DNA of 64,000 bases from Asanoa siamensis. GTDB lineage: Bacteria; Actinomycetota; Actinomycetes; Mycobacteriales; Micromonosporaceae. A program made the translations under genes and the position numbers. Of the stretch, positions 8,179 through 16,979 are shown one piece after another. Under the pieces are notes generated by a model. That model had not been told where the DNA came from. It did not search any database and saw only the letters and a program-made list of their open reading frames with translations. Location of the stretch: contig NZ_BONE01000026.1 of the NCBI RefSeq assembly GCF_016862555.1, forward strand, positions 41,348 through 105,347, given 5' to 3'. Numbering within the stretch: the stretch's first letter is position 1; every line of letters starts with the position of its first letter.

Positions 8179-9069
8179 ATGGAGAGGCCAGAGAGACTGG
8201 GGACCCTGGACGGCGCGCTGGAGGCGTTCGGCGCCGTGCGGCCGCGGCTGTTCGGCATCGCGTACCGGATGCTCGGCACCGTCGCGGACGCCGAGGACGT
8301 CGTGCACGACGCGTGGCTGCGCTGGCAGCAGACCGACCGCGACCGGGTCCGCGACCCGGAGGGCTTCCTGATCACGACGACCTCCCGGCTCGCGCTCAAC
8401 GCCGTGACGTCGGCCCGCGCCCGCCGCGAGGTCTATCCCGGACCGTGGCTGCCCGAGCCCGTCGACACGGCCGCCGACCCCGTGTTCCGGGCGGAGCGCG
8501 ACGAGTCGCTTGAGCTCGCGCTGCTGCTCCTGCTGGAGCGGCTCACGCCGGCCGAGCGGGCGGTGTACGTGCTGCACGAGGCGTTCGACTACCCGTTCCG
8601 GCAGATCGGCGAGGTGCTCGGCACGTCCGAGACGAACGCGCGGCAACTCGGGCGGCGGGCCCGCACGCATCTCGCCGAGGAGCGGCCGGCCACCGTCGGG
8701 CGCGCCGACCACGGCCGGCTGCTGCGCTCGTTCCTGGCCGCGGCCCGCGCCGGTGACCTGGACCAGTTGGAGCGGCTGCTGGCCGAGACCGCCACCTCGT
8801 ACGCGGACGGCGGCGGCACCGTCCGGGCCGCACCGCACCCGATCGTCGGCCGCGAGAACGTGGCGCGCTACATCGTCGGCCTCTGGCGCAAGTACGGCGC
8901 CGACCTGGACATGGAGATCGTCGAGTCGAACGGCCAGCCGGCGATCCTCGCGTCCCACGACGGCGAGGCGGTCGCCCTGATCGCGATCGACGCCTCCGAC
9001 GCCGGCATCGAACGCGTCCTGCTGACCCTGAACCCCGAGAAGCTGTCCCGCTTCCAGCACCAGGAATGA
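8179..9069 (+). CDS. sigJ: ECF41-type RNA polymerase sigma factor (SigJ-like) with SnoaL-like C-terminal domain
   Basis: A 296-residue extracytoplasmic-function sigma factor. Region 2 is at about 14-80 (RLFGIAYRMLGTVADAEDVV) and region 4 at about 115-165 (LTPAERAVYVLHEAFDYPF then IGEVLGTSETNARQLGRRA). A C-terminal extension of about 110 residues resembles SnoaL/NTF2 folds, as in the ECF41 group, where this domain takes over anti-sigma control. ECF41 genes usually lie next to carboxymuconolactone decarboxylase, oxidoreductase or epimerase genes; a cupin and an epimerase follow here. ATG 8179 is preferred; ATG 8155 in the same frame is an alternative with no clear ribosome site. Confidence 0.88.
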   Translation: MERPERLGTLDGALEAFGAVRPRLFGIAYRMLGTVADAEDVVHDAWLRWQQTDRDRVRDPEGFLITTTSRLALNAVTSARARREVYPGPWLPEPVDTAADPVFRAERDESLELALLLLLERLTPAERAVYVLHEAFDYPFRQIGEVLGTSETNARQLGRRARTHLAEERPATVGRADHGRLLRSFLAAARAGDLDQLERLLAETATSYADGGGTVRAAPHPIVGRENVARYIVGLWRKYGADLDMEIVESNGQPAILASHDGEAVALIAIDASDAGIERVLLTLNPEKLSRFQHQE

Positions 9070-9085
9070 CCGAGGAGTCGTACGC

Positions 9086-9478
9086 ATGAAACTGGGCAAC
9101 AACGAGGTCGAGCTGTTGGGCACGGCGCTGCCGCCGCTGCTCCCGGCCGGCTCGCACGTGATGACGGCGACGATCGAGCTGCCGCCGGGCGACCCGGGCT
9201 CACCGCCGCACCGGCACTCCGGTCCGGTGTTCGGCTACCTGCTCGACGGGGAGATGATCTTCGAGCTGGAGGGCGAGCCGGAGCGGGTGATCAAGGCCGG
9301 CGAGGCGTTCTGGGAGCCGGGCGGCGACGTCATCCACTACCAGGCCGCCAACAACCTGCCGGACCGGCCGACCACGTTCCTGGTCGTGATGGTCTGCGCG
9401 CCCGACCAGGAGATGCTCGTGCTGGTCGGCGCGGACGAGCTCGAAGCCCGGCGCCACCTGCGCGCCCCGCGGCCATGA
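9086..9478 (+). CDS. cupin domain protein
   Basis: A 130-residue single-domain cupin. Motif 1 is PPHRHSGPVFGYLLDGEM and motif 2 is AGEAFWEPGGDVIHYQAAN, supplying the His/Glu metal ligands. It starts 16 bp after the sigma factor, with GAGGAG upstream, and its stop overlaps the ATG of the following epimerase (ATGA), so the three are one transcription unit. Cupins of this size are often dioxygenases, isomerases or small-molecule sensors; which applies here is unknown. It is probably a target of the adjacent ECF41 factor. Confidence 0.88.
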   Translation: MKLGNNEVELLGTALPPLLPAGSHVMTATIELPPGDPGSPPHRHSGPVFGYLLDGEMIFELEGEPERVIKAGEAFWEPGGDVIHYQAANNLPDRPTTFLVVMVCAPDQEMLVLVGADELEARRHLRAPRP

Positions 9479-10296
9479 CCCGGGTCCTGCTCGCCGGTGC
9501 GACCGGCGTCATCGGGCGGCGGCTCGGGCCGTTGCTGGCCGCGCGCGGCCACGAGGTCGTCCCGCTCGCCCGCACCGGGCCGGGCGCCGTCGACCTGTTC
9601 GATCGCGACGGTGTCATGGCGGCCGTCGCCGCTGCCCGGCCGGACGTCGTCATGCACCAGGTGACCACGCTCGCCTCGGGCGACCTCGCCGCCAACTCGC
9701 GGCTGCGGCAGGTCGGCACCCGCAACCTCGTCGACGCGGCGCTGGCGGCGGGCGTGCGGCGGATCGTGGCGCAGGGCATCGCCTGGGCGTACGAACCCGG
9801 CCTCGCGCCGGCGACCGAGGACACGCCGTTCGACGCCGGCGCCCCGGAACCGCGCCGGACCAGTGTGGCCGGTGTCGCGGCGCTCGAGGCGGCGGTGCGC
9901 GAGGCGCCCGAATGGGTCGTGCTGCGCTACGGGACGCTCTACGGCCCGGACACCTGGTTCGCCCGTGGGGGCCTGATGGCGCAACGGGCGCCGGCCGGCG
10001 CGGTCCGGGCGGACGCCGACGTGAGCAGCCTGCTGCACGTCGACGACGCCGCCTCGGCCGCGGCCGAGGCGCTCGACTGGCCCAGCGGCGCGGTCAACGT
10101 CTGCGACGACGAGCCCGCGCCCGCCGCCGAGTGGGTGCCCGCGTTCTGCGCGGCGGTCGGTGTGCCCGCGCCACCCGTGTCGACCGGCGAGCGGCCGCAC
10201 GCCTGGGCCCGCGGCGCCAGCAACCGCCACGCCCGCGAAGGACTCGGCTGGAAGCCCGCGTACCCGTCCTGGCGGACCGGGTTCGCCGGCCTGTGA
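9475..10296 (+). CDS. NAD-dependent epimerase/dehydratase family protein
   Basis: A 273-residue extended SDR-type protein. The N-terminal Rossmann motif is LLAGATGVIGRRL, and VLRYGTLYGPDTWF is typical of sugar epimerase-like enzymes. The usual active-site Y-x-x-x-K is not obvious, as in many atypical SDRs. It overlaps the cupin stop by 4 bp. An epimerase next to an ECF41 sigma factor matches the known ECF41 neighbourhood. It is related in layout and C-terminus (LGWKPAYPSWRTGF) to the second epimerase at 41918, suggesting paralogy. Confidence 0.88.
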   Translation: MTRVLLAGATGVIGRRLGPLLAARGHEVVPLARTGPGAVDLFDRDGVMAAVAAARPDVVMHQVTTLASGDLAANSRLRQVGTRNLVDAALAAGVRRIVAQGIAWAYEPGLAPATEDTPFDAGAPEPRRTSVAGVAALEAAVREAPEWVVLRYGTLYGPDTWFARGGLMAQRAPAGAVRADADVSSLLHVDDAASAAAEALDWPSGAVNVCDDEPAPAAEWVPAFCAAVGVPAPPVSTGERPHAWARGASNRHAREGLGWKPAYPSWRTGFAGL

Positions 10297-10307
10297 GAGG
10301 AGGAGTC

Positions 10308-11438
10308 ATGCCGGACCGACTGGCCGTCATGAGCGACGACTACGAGCGTTTCGGGCTCGAGCGCGACGCCGTGCGGGAGTGGGAGGACGGCGCCCGCACC
10401 GACGGGCGGGCGGGAACCTACGAGTGGTGGTACTTCGACGCCCACCTCGACGACGGCGCGAAGGTCGTCGTGGTGTTCATGAACAAGGACCTCAGCGCGA
10501 CCGGCGGCGGCCTCGCCCCGCAGCTTCGGGTCAATGTGGACCTGCCCGACGGCACCACGAGCAACCACACGATCGCGGTCCCCGCTGCGCAGTGGTCGGC
10601 GCTGCGCGGGCGCACCGACGTGCGGATGTGGCCCGGCAACCACTTCACCGGGTACGGCCTGCGCGACTACCGGATCGAAGCGACCGCCGGTGACGTCCAG
10701 GTCGACCTCACGCTGACCGCCGACGTGCCCGCCTGGCGCCCGGCGACCGGGCACATGCTCTTCGGGCCGGTGCGGGACCTGGAGTTCAGCTGGCTGCCCG
10801 CCGTGCCGCAGGGCACCGTCCGCGGCTCGTACACCGTCGCGGGTGTCCGGCACGACGTCACCGGGGTCGGCTACCACGACCACAACTGGGGCAACGTCGG
10901 CCTGCTGAAGATCGTCAACGACTGGTACTGGGGGCGCGGGCAGGCCGGGCCGTACACGGTGATCGCGTCGTTCATCACCGCGACGGCCACGTACGGCTTC
11001 CACGAGATCCCGATCTTCATGCTGGCCCGCGACGGCCGGATCATCGGCGACGACCCGGCGAAGCTGACGTTCGAGCGGCAGGACGTCTACACGGATCCGA
11101 AGACCGGCAAGCCCGTGGCCGGGATCGTCCGCTACACCTACGTCGACGGGCCCGACACCTACGTCGTGACCTTCGACCGGGAGCGCGACCTCGTCCGCAA
11201 CCCGCTCACCGGCGACCTGCCGTGGTGGAAGCGGGCCGCGGCCCGGCTGGCCCGGTTCGACGGCGCCTACCTGCGCTTCGCGGGCGTGCTCACGATCGCG
11301 CACCACCGCGACGGCCGGCTGGTCGAGCAGGTCGCCGACGAGGCGATCTGGGAGCTGATGTACTTCGGCCGCGCCCGGCCGGAGCGCGCCGGAACGCCCG
11401 CTGTCAGCGCTTCCGCCACCGCGGATCGCGTCCGCTGA
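10308..11438 (+). CDS. lipocalin-like AttH/CrtC family protein
   Basis: 376 residues with the CrtC/AttH N-terminal signature YEWWYFDAHLDDG (about residue 36) and a second block, GVGYHDHNWGN. CrtC is carotenoid 1,2-hydratase; most bacterial relatives are uncharacterised, and no carotenoid genes are nearby, so hydratase activity should not be assumed. The ATG at 10308 has a strong GAGGAGG ribosome site. There is an 11-bp gap from the epimerase, so it probably ends the ECF41-led operon. Its last 35 bases overlap the convergent gene that ends at 11404. Confidence 0.8.
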   Translation: MPDRLAVMSDDYERFGLERDAVREWEDGARTDGRAGTYEWWYFDAHLDDGAKVVVVFMNKDLSATGGGLAPQLRVNVDLPDGTTSNHTIAVPAAQWSALRGRTDVRMWPGNHFTGYGLRDYRIEATAGDVQVDLTLTADVPAWRPATGHMLFGPVRDLEFSWLPAVPQGTVRGSYTVAGVRHDVTGVGYHDHNWGNVGLLKIVNDWYWGRGQAGPYTVIASFITATATYGFHEIPIFMLARDGRIIGDDPAKLTFERQDVYTDPKTGKPVAGIVRYTYVDGPDTYVVTFDRERDLVRNPLTGDLPWWKRAAARLARFDGAYLRFAGVLTIAHHRDGRLVEQVADEAIWELMYFGRARPERAGTPAVSASATADRVR

Positions 11439-11970
11439 CCGCGAGCACGGCCGCGAACGGTCCCGCGTCCGGGGCGACCGGGACCGGATCGGCGAAGATG
11501 CCACGGGCGCGGCCCTGCTCGACCATCTCGGCCATGAACCGGGTGGTCAGCTCGACGGTGCCCGGCTCGGGCGCGTAGTCCTGGCCGGTCGCCCGGGCCA
11601 GGTCCCAGCCGTGGATCGTGAGGTCGGCGGCCAGCATCGAGGCGACCGCGGCCGGCGGCATCTCGTACGCGCCCAGGGTGATCGGGCCCGCCGGCGGCTC
11701 CGCCCAAGCGGCCCGCGCGTCGGCGGCGTCGGTGTCGAAGCGGTCCGCGAACTCCGGGTCCATCAGCTCCGCGGCCCACAGCTCGCCCGGCACCGGCCCG
11801 CCGCGCCCGGCCAGCGCCAGCGCGCTGCCCACCTGGAGCAGGTGGTTGACCAGCGTGCGCACGTCCCACTGCGCGCACGGCGTCGGCGCGGCCAGGTCGG
11901 CCGGGGTCACGGCGCGCAGCACGGCGCCCGTACGCCCGGTCGCGTCGGAGATCACGGAGTCGAGGTGCAT
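11404..11970 (-). CDS. TIGR03086 family (DinB/maleylpyruvate isomerase-like) metal-binding protein
   Basis: A 188-residue four-helix-bundle protein of the MDMPI/DinB group. CAQWDVRTLVNHLLQVGSAL near residue 32 and LTIHGWDLARATGQ near residue 118 carry the metal-ligand histidines that the family uses. The C-terminus GPFAAVLAVSGRDPRW is typical of TIGR03086. Members are thought to be thiol-dependent transferases or isomerases, possibly mycothiol-linked, but the substrate is unknown. The start is ATG 11970; the longer frame upstream would run through the divergent AraC gene. There is a 63-bp divergent spacer with the AraC regulator, a possible control link. Confidence 0.85.
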   Translation of the reverse strand: MHLDSVISDATGRTGAVLRAVTPADLAAPTPCAQWDVRTLVNHLLQVGSALALAGRGGPVPGELWAAELMDPEFADRFDTDAADARAAWAEPPAGPITLGAYEMPPAAVASMLAADLTIHGWDLARATGQDYAPEPGTVELTTRFMAEMVEQGRARGIFADPVPVAPDAGPFAAVLAVSGRDPRWRKR

Positions 11971-12033
11971 GGGGACCACGCTAGGCCGACGGCCGGTGCC
12001 GGGGCTTGAACAAACGCGACATAGCCTGGGCGG

Positions 12034-12828
12034 ATGCCGGGGATCCTGCACGCCGGGCGGGCGCACCGGGCGTTCCGGTTCAGCACCCGGGCGCCGGCCG
12101 CCGCGCTCGCGCCCTACGTCGCGCACTACTGGATCATCCACTGGGACCTGCGCGGGCAGGCGCCGCACGAGCAGGCGGTGCTCACGTACCCGGCCGTGAA
12201 CGTCACCTTCCTGCCCGGCCGCTGCCGCGTCACCGGCGTGCCCCGCGGCCGGTTCACCGAGGTGCTGACCGGCACCGGGCGGGTGTTCGGCGTGCGGTTC
12301 CGGCCGACCGGGTTCCGCCCGTTCCTCGGCGCGCCCGTAGCCACGATCACCGACCGCTTCCTGCCGGTCGACGAGGTGTTCCCCGACCTGGCCGCCGACG
12401 CGGTCCTGGCCGCTTCCGACGCGGACGCCGCGGCGCTGCTCGACGGGTTCCTCACCGCGCGCGCCCCGGCCGAGCCGGACCCGGCCGCGCGCACCGTCGA
12501 GGCGATCGCCGCCCGGGCCGCCGAGGACCCGGCCGTCACCCGGGTCGACCACCTCGTCGACGCGTTCGGTGTGGGCGCGCGGACGATGCAGCGCCTCTTC
12601 GCCGACCACGTCGGCGTCGGCCCGAAGTGGGTGATCCGCCGGTACCGCCTGCACGAGGCGGCCGCCGCGGCCGCGGAGCGCGGCGAGAACCTCGACGTGG
12701 GCGCCCTGGCCGCCCGCCTCGGCTACGCCGACCAGGCCCACCTGACCCGGGACTTCACGGCCGTGGTGGGCGAGCCGCCGGCCCGCTACGCGCGTGCCCA
12801 GCCCGGCGCCGCGCCGGGGCCGGAGTAG
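12034..12828 (+). CDS. AraC family transcriptional regulator
   Basis: 264 residues. The N-terminal domain (to about 145) resembles the DUF6597 sensor found in many AraC proteins (FRFSTRAPAAALAPYVAHYW; FGVRFRPTGFRPFL). The C-terminal double HTH starts near 175: DAFGVGARTMQRLFADHVGV, then GALAARLGYADQAHLTRDFT and VVGEPPARYARA. Only the second HTH shows the strong AraC signature. It is divergent from the TIGR03086 gene and 10 bp upstream of an NAD(P)-binding protein, so it may control either. Confidence 0.88.
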   Translation: MPGILHAGRAHRAFRFSTRAPAAALAPYVAHYWIIHWDLRGQAPHEQAVLTYPAVNVTFLPGRCRVTGVPRGRFTEVLTGTGRVFGVRFRPTGFRPFLGAPVATITDRFLPVDEVFPDLAADAVLAASDADAAALLDGFLTARAPAEPDPAARTVEAIAARAAEDPAVTRVDHLVDAFGVGARTMQRLFADHVGVGPKWVIRRYRLHEAAAAAAERGENLDVGALAARLGYADQAHLTRDFTAVVGEPPARYARAQPGAAPGPE

Positions 12829-12838
12829 CGTCGCGGGT

Positions 12839-13486
12839 ATGAGGATCGTCATCGCCGGCGGCCACGGGCAGGTGGCCCGGCTGCTCAACCGGCGGCTCGC
12901 CGACAGCGGCCACACGGTCGTGGGCATCATCCGCAACCCCGCGCACACCGCCGACGTGGTGGCGTCCGGGGCCGAGCCCGTCGTCCTCGACCTGGAGAAG
13001 GTGTCCCGCGAGGACGTGGCCGCCGCCCTGGACGGCGCGGACGCGGCCGTGTTCGCCGCCGGCGCCGGCCCGGGCAGCGGCCCGGCTCGCAAGTGGACGG
13101 TCGACCGGGACGCCTGCGTCCTGCTCGCCGCGGCGGCGGCCGCGGCCGGCGTGCGCCGGTTCGTGGTGCTCTCCGCGATCGGCGCCGACGACTTCGACCC
13201 GTCCCTCGACGACGACTTCGAGGTCTACCTGGAGGCGAAGAGCGCGGCCGATGCCGCGGTCCGCGGCAGCGACCTGGACTGGACGATCCTGCGCCCGGAC
13301 GGCTTCACCGACAAGCCCGGCACCGGGAAGGTGACGGTCGGCGAGACGGTCGCCCGGGGCAGCATCCCCCGCGCCGACGTGGCCGCGTCGATCGCCGCGG
13401 TCCTGACCGGCAACCTGGCCGTGCGCCGGCAGTTCGAGGTCACCGGCGGAGACACACCGATCGACGAGGCGATCGGCGCTCTCTAG
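12839..13486 (+). CDS. NAD(P)H-binding protein, atypical SDR
   Basis: 215 residues with the Rossmann motif IVIAGGHGQVARLLNRRL at the N-terminus, VVLSAIGADDF mid-protein and DWTILRPDGFTD further on. This pattern matches the NAD(P)-binding_10 atypical SDRs such as YhfK/YwnB-like proteins, which often act as redox sensors or flavin reductase-like proteins rather than classical dehydrogenases. The ATG is at 12839, spaced 10 bp after the AraC stop and probably co-transcribed. No catalytic tetrad is evident. Confidence 0.86.
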   Translation: MRIVIAGGHGQVARLLNRRLADSGHTVVGIIRNPAHTADVVASGAEPVVLDLEKVSREDVAAALDGADAAVFAAGAGPGSGPARKWTVDRDACVLLAAAAAAAGVRRFVVLSAIGADDFDPSLDDDFEVYLEAKSAADAAVRGSDLDWTILRPDGFTDKPGTGKVTVGETVARGSIPRADVAASIAAVLTGNLAVRRQFEVTGGDTPIDEAIGAL

Positions 13487-13490
13487 CTCC

Positions 13491-14819
13491 TCAGCGCGGG
13501 GCGGGGTCGGCCGGCAGCTCCACCGTGGACGACTCCGGCTCGTCGTCGTCCGTCACGTCGTCGTCCTTCTCGTCGTCGTCCTCCCCCGCCGGCTCCGTGC
13601 CCGGTGGCTCGTGGTCCGGCGTCGGCTCGCCCGTCGGATGCTCGACGAGATAGCGGACCGCGGTGTTGGCCACGGCCAGGATCGGCACGGCCACCAGACC
13701 ACCGACGATGCCGCCGACCACGACACCGGTCGCGATCGCGAGGATCACGGCGAGCGGGTGCAACGCGACCGCCCGCCCCATGATCAGCGGCTGCAGCACG
13801 TGCCCTTCGAGTTGCTGCACCCCGATCACGATGGCCAGCACGATCAGCGCGCTGATCGGCCCCTGGGTGACCAGGGCGACCAGCACCGCCACGGCCCCGC
13901 TGACCGTCGCACCGATCACCGGGATGAAGGCGCCGAGGAACACCAGCGCCGCCAGCGGCAGGGCGAGCGGGACCCCCATCACCGCCAGGCCGATGCCGAT
14001 GCCGACCGCGTCGATGAACGCCACGAGCACGGTGGCCCGCACGTACGAGACGAGCGTGTGCCACGAGTAGTGCCCGGCCCGGGCCACCGGCACCCGCGCG
14101 CCCCGCGGCAGCAGCCGGCACAGGAAGGTCCAGATCGACTCGCCGTCGCGCAGGTAGAAGAAGAGCGTGAAGAGCACCAGGAAGAACCCCGTGACGACCT
14201 CGCCGACCGTGGTCGCCGTGCTCAGCGCCCCGGTGGCCAGGCTGTCCCGGTTGTCCATGAACTGCCGCTGCAACTGCTCGATCGCGTCGTTGACCTGGGC
14301 CTGCGAGAGGTGCAGCGGGCTGTTCGCCAGCCAGGTCTGCACCTCGTCGATGCCCTGCCCGACCTGGTCCGAGAGGTCGTCGAACTGCGAGATGAACGTC
14401 TGCACGATCAGGCTGAGCCCACCGAAGACGACGATCAGCCCGCCGAGCAGCACCAGCGCGGCCGCCAGCGACCTGTTCATCCCGCGGCGGCGCATGGCCG
14501 CCGCGACCGGCTCGAGCAACGCCGCGAGCAGGATCGCCACGACCACGGGAATCAGCACGATCCGGAGAATCCCCATGACCCGGAGCAACAGGTACGCGGC
14601 CGCGACGAACAGCACGATCCGCCAGGCCCACGCGCCCGCCACCCGGATGCCCCGGGGTATCCCGTCGTCGATCGACGGCTGCTTGTCGACCAGCACCACC
14701 GGCGGCGGTGCGGGCGGCGCCAGCCGCTGGTTCGGGGTGAACGGCGGCGGTCCACCCCGCCGCCCGGCGGTGCTCAAGCTGCTGCGCGCCCGCTGCCGGA
14801 CGGAGTCGACCCACGTCAT
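13491..14819 (-). CDS. AI-2E/PerM family transporter
   Basis: A 442-residue integral membrane protein of the PF01594 family. The N-terminus is a proline-rich cytoplasmic region (about 1-60). Paired helices follow (IVLFVAAAYLLLRVMGI; IVLIPVVVAILLAALLEPV), then a soluble loop, and a C-terminal helix set including LGAFIPVIGATVSGAVAV and VQQLEGHVLQPLIMGRAV, the family hallmark. An acidic tail of about 45 residues rich in D and E ends the protein. Family roles include AI-2 export and cation/proton antiport, so substrate is open. ATG 14825 (two codons earlier) is an equal alternative start. Confidence 0.88.
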   Translation of the reverse strand: MTWVDSVRQRARSSLSTAGRRGGPPPFTPNQRLAPPAPPPVVLVDKQPSIDDGIPRGIRVAGAWAWRIVLFVAAAYLLLRVMGILRIVLIPVVVAILLAALLEPVAAAMRRRGMNRSLAAALVLLGGLIVVFGGLSLIVQTFISQFDDLSDQVGQGIDEVQTWLANSPLHLSQAQVNDAIEQLQRQFMDNRDSLATGALSTATTVGEVVTGFFLVLFTLFFYLRDGESIWTFLCRLLPRGARVPVARAGHYSWHTLVSYVRATVLVAFIDAVGIGIGLAVMGVPLALPLAALVFLGAFIPVIGATVSGAVAVLVALVTQGPISALIVLAIVIGVQQLEGHVLQPLIMGRAVALHPLAVILAIATGVVVGGIVGGLVAVPILAVANTAVRYLVEHPTGEPTPDHEPPGTEPAGEDDDEKDDDVTDDDEPESSTVELPADPAPR

Positions 14820-14934
14820 GCGCACTGCGTTGCCCCGCGCGGACGCTCGGGAAACCCCATGATGCGGTTGACCGCACCGGGACCGGGTGGGCCGCCCGGT
14901 CGTCCGGCCCGCCGCACGCCGGAAGGCTGGTCAC

Positions 14935-15672
14935 ATGGACGACACACCGGTGATGGCGGAGGGGTTGGGCCGGCGGTACGGCGGGCGGCTGTGGGCGTTG
15001 CGGGACGTCTCGCTGGCCGTACCGGCGGGGCGGTTCGTGGCGGTGATGGGCGCGACCGGCTCCGGCAAGAGCACGCTGCTGCACTGCCTGGCCGGCCTGG
15101 ACCGGCCCACCGCCGGGCGGGTGCGGCTGGCCGGCCGCGACATCGCCCGGCTGCGGGAGGCGGCGCTGACCCGGTGGCGCCGCGACCGGGTGGGCTTCGT
15201 GTTCCAGTCCTACAACCTGCTGTCGGCGCTGACCGTCGCCCGCAACGTGCTGCTGCCCGCGCGGCTGGGCGGCCCGCGGATCAGCGCCGGCGACCTCGCG
15301 GCGATGCTCGACGCCGTGGGCCTGGGCGGGATGGGCGACCGGCCGGTCGGTGACCTGTCCGGCGGCCAGCGCCAGCGGGTCGCGGTGGCCCGGGCCCTGG
15401 TCACCCGGCCCGCGGTCGTGTTCGCCGACGAGCCGACGGGCGCGCTCGACCCGACCACCGGCGGCCAGGTGCTCCGGCTGCTGCGGGCCGCGGCCGTCCG
15501 CGACGGCGTGACCGTGGTGATGGTCAGCCACGATCCTGTCGCGGCGGCGCACAGCGACCGGTTGCTGCTGCTGCGCGCCGGCCGGCTGGTCGCCGACACC
15601 CCCACGCCGGACGCGCCCGCCATCGCGGACCTGCTGCGCGGCGTGACCGACCAGGCACCGGTGCCCGCGTGA
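14935..15672 (+). CDS. ABC transporter ATP-binding protein (MacB/LolD type)
   Basis: A 245-residue ATPase. Walker A is GATGSGKSTLL (about 39-49), the Q-loop VFQSYNLL, the signature LSGGQRQRVAVARAL, Walker B VVFADEPTGALD and the H-loop SHDP. The DEPTGALD form and the partner FtsX-like permease place it in the MacB/BceA group, which works in antimicrobial-peptide resistance or lipoprotein/cell-wall processes by mechanotransmission. It overlaps the permease by 4 bp (GTGA). It heads a four-gene unit that includes its own two-component system. Confidence 0.93.
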   Translation: MDDTPVMAEGLGRRYGGRLWALRDVSLAVPAGRFVAVMGATGSGKSTLLHCLAGLDRPTAGRVRLAGRDIARLREAALTRWRRDRVGFVFQSYNLLSALTVARNVLLPARLGGPRISAGDLAAMLDAVGLGGMGDRPVGDLSGGQRQRVAVARALVTRPAVVFADEPTGALDPTTGGQVLRLLRAAAVRDGVTVVMVSHDPVAAAHSDRLLLLRAGRLVADTPTPDAPAIADLLRGVTDQAPVPA

Positions 15673-16979
15673 GGGCCGGGATCGCGGCCCAGGCGCTGCG
15701 CGCGCACCGCTGGGCCTTCGTCGGGCCGGCGAGCACGCAAACGGTCGCCGCCACCGTGCTGACCGCGACCCTGACCACGGCGCTGGCGCTGCGGGACCAC
15801 CCCGCGGCCGAGATCTCGGAGGCGATGGTCGCCTTCGCCGCGATCGCCGGCTACCTCACGGTGCTGCTGGTCGGCATCACCATGAACGCCGCGATCGCCC
15901 AGCAGTCCGGCGACATCGCGCTGCTCCGCGCGGTCGGCGCGACCCCGGGCCGGATCCGCCGCGCTGTCGCCGTGGAGGCGGCCGCGATCGCGCTGCCCGC
16001 CGGGGTCGTCGGCCACCTGCTCGGCCTGGCCGCGGGCCGGGAATGGCTGGGCGCCCTGGCCGCGCACGGGCTGGCCCCCGCGGACGTCCGGTTCGCGGTT
16101 GTGCCGTGGCTGCTCGCGCCGGTGCTCGGCGTGCTCGTCGTCACCTCGGTGCTCGGCGCGCTGGTCGCGGCGATCCGGCCCGCGCGGGCCCGGCCCGCCG
16201 TCGCGCTCGCCGACGTGGCGACCCGCCGGCCCCGGTTCACCGCGGTCCGGGTCGGCCTGGGACTGGCGCTGGTGGCCGCCGGCGTGACGCTGTCGGTCTT
16301 GATCGCGGACCGTGCGGCGGAGGCCGCCGACGACGCCGCGTTCTTCGTCATGCTCTCGCTCTGTGTGGGCGTCGGCCTGCTCGGCCCGGTCGTGCTGCGG
16401 GCGGCCATCGCCGTGACCCGCCCCCTGACCGGTCTCGCCGGCACCGGGCGGCTCGCCGCCGACAACGTGGCGGTGCTGTCCCGGGCGCTGTCGGGTGCCC
16501 TGGTGCCGCTGGTGCTGGCGGTCGCGTTCGCCGCGGTCAAGGTCGCGGCGCACACGACGGCCACGCACGTCACGGGCCGCGCCGGGCCGGCGGCCGAGGT
16601 CTGGCTGGACGCTGCCGGCACCGGCGTCTACTGCCTGTTCGCCGCCGTCGCGGCGGTCAACACGCTGGCCACCGTCGTGGTCGGGCGCCGGCGCGACCTG
16701 GCGACGCTGCGCCTGGCCGGCGCCACGCGCGGGCGGGTGCTGGCCGTCGTGATCTGCGAAGCTGGCATCGTGACCGGCACCGCGCTCGCCCTCGCCACCG
16801 CCGTGGCGGGCGTGACGCTGGTGCCGATCGTCCACTCCGGACTCGGCACCTGGGTGCCCTACCTTCCGCCCGCCGCCTGGGTGACCGGCATCCTCGCGGC
16901 CGCCGCGGTCGTGGCGGCCGGCACGGTCCTGCCGGCCGCGTTGTCGACCCGCGGCCGGCCGGTCGAGGCGCTCGCTTGA
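15669..16979 (+). CDS. FtsX-like ABC transporter permease
   Basis: A 436-residue membrane subunit with FtsX/MacB-type helices: an N-terminal membrane anchor, a three-helix FtsX core (about 58-160; NAAIAQQSGDIALLRAVGAT is the conserved coupling segment) and a second, diverged FtsX set near the C-terminus (VVVGRRRDLATLRLAGATRG). This is a duplicated layout with little extracellular domain. The GTG start overlaps the ATPase stop, and its own stop overlaps the TTG start of the kinase (TTGA). It acts with the ATPase in the cytoplasmic membrane. Confidence 0.9.
   Translation: MRAGIAAQALRAHRWAFVGPASTQTVAATVLTATLTTALALRDHPAAEISEAMVAFAAIAGYLTVLLVGITMNAAIAQQSGDIALLRAVGATPGRIRRAVAVEAAAIALPAGVVGHLLGLAAGREWLGALAAHGLAPADVRFAVVPWLLAPVLGVLVVTSVLGALVAAIRPARARPAVALADVATRRPRFTAVRVGLGLALVAAGVTLSVLIADRAAEAADDAAFFVMLSLCVGVGLLGPVVLRAAIAVTRPLTGLAGTGRLAADNVAVLSRALSGALVPLVLAVAFAAVKVAAHTTATHVTGRAGPAAEVWLDAAGTGVYCLFAAVAAVNTLATVVVGRRRDLATLRLAGATRGRVLAVVICEAGIVTGTALALATAVAGVTLVPIVHSGLGTWVPYLPPAAWVTGILAAAAVVAAGTVLPAALSTRGRPVEALA

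Noticed and set aside
7770..8399. N-terminal extension of the STAND protein frame
   Set aside because: It runs through the small sigma-like gene and into the ECF sigma gene on the other strand. The DUF4062 domain begins right after ATG 7769.
10308..11438. True carotenoid 1,2-hydratase (crtC)
   Set aside because: Only the fold signature matches; no carotenoid genes are in the window.
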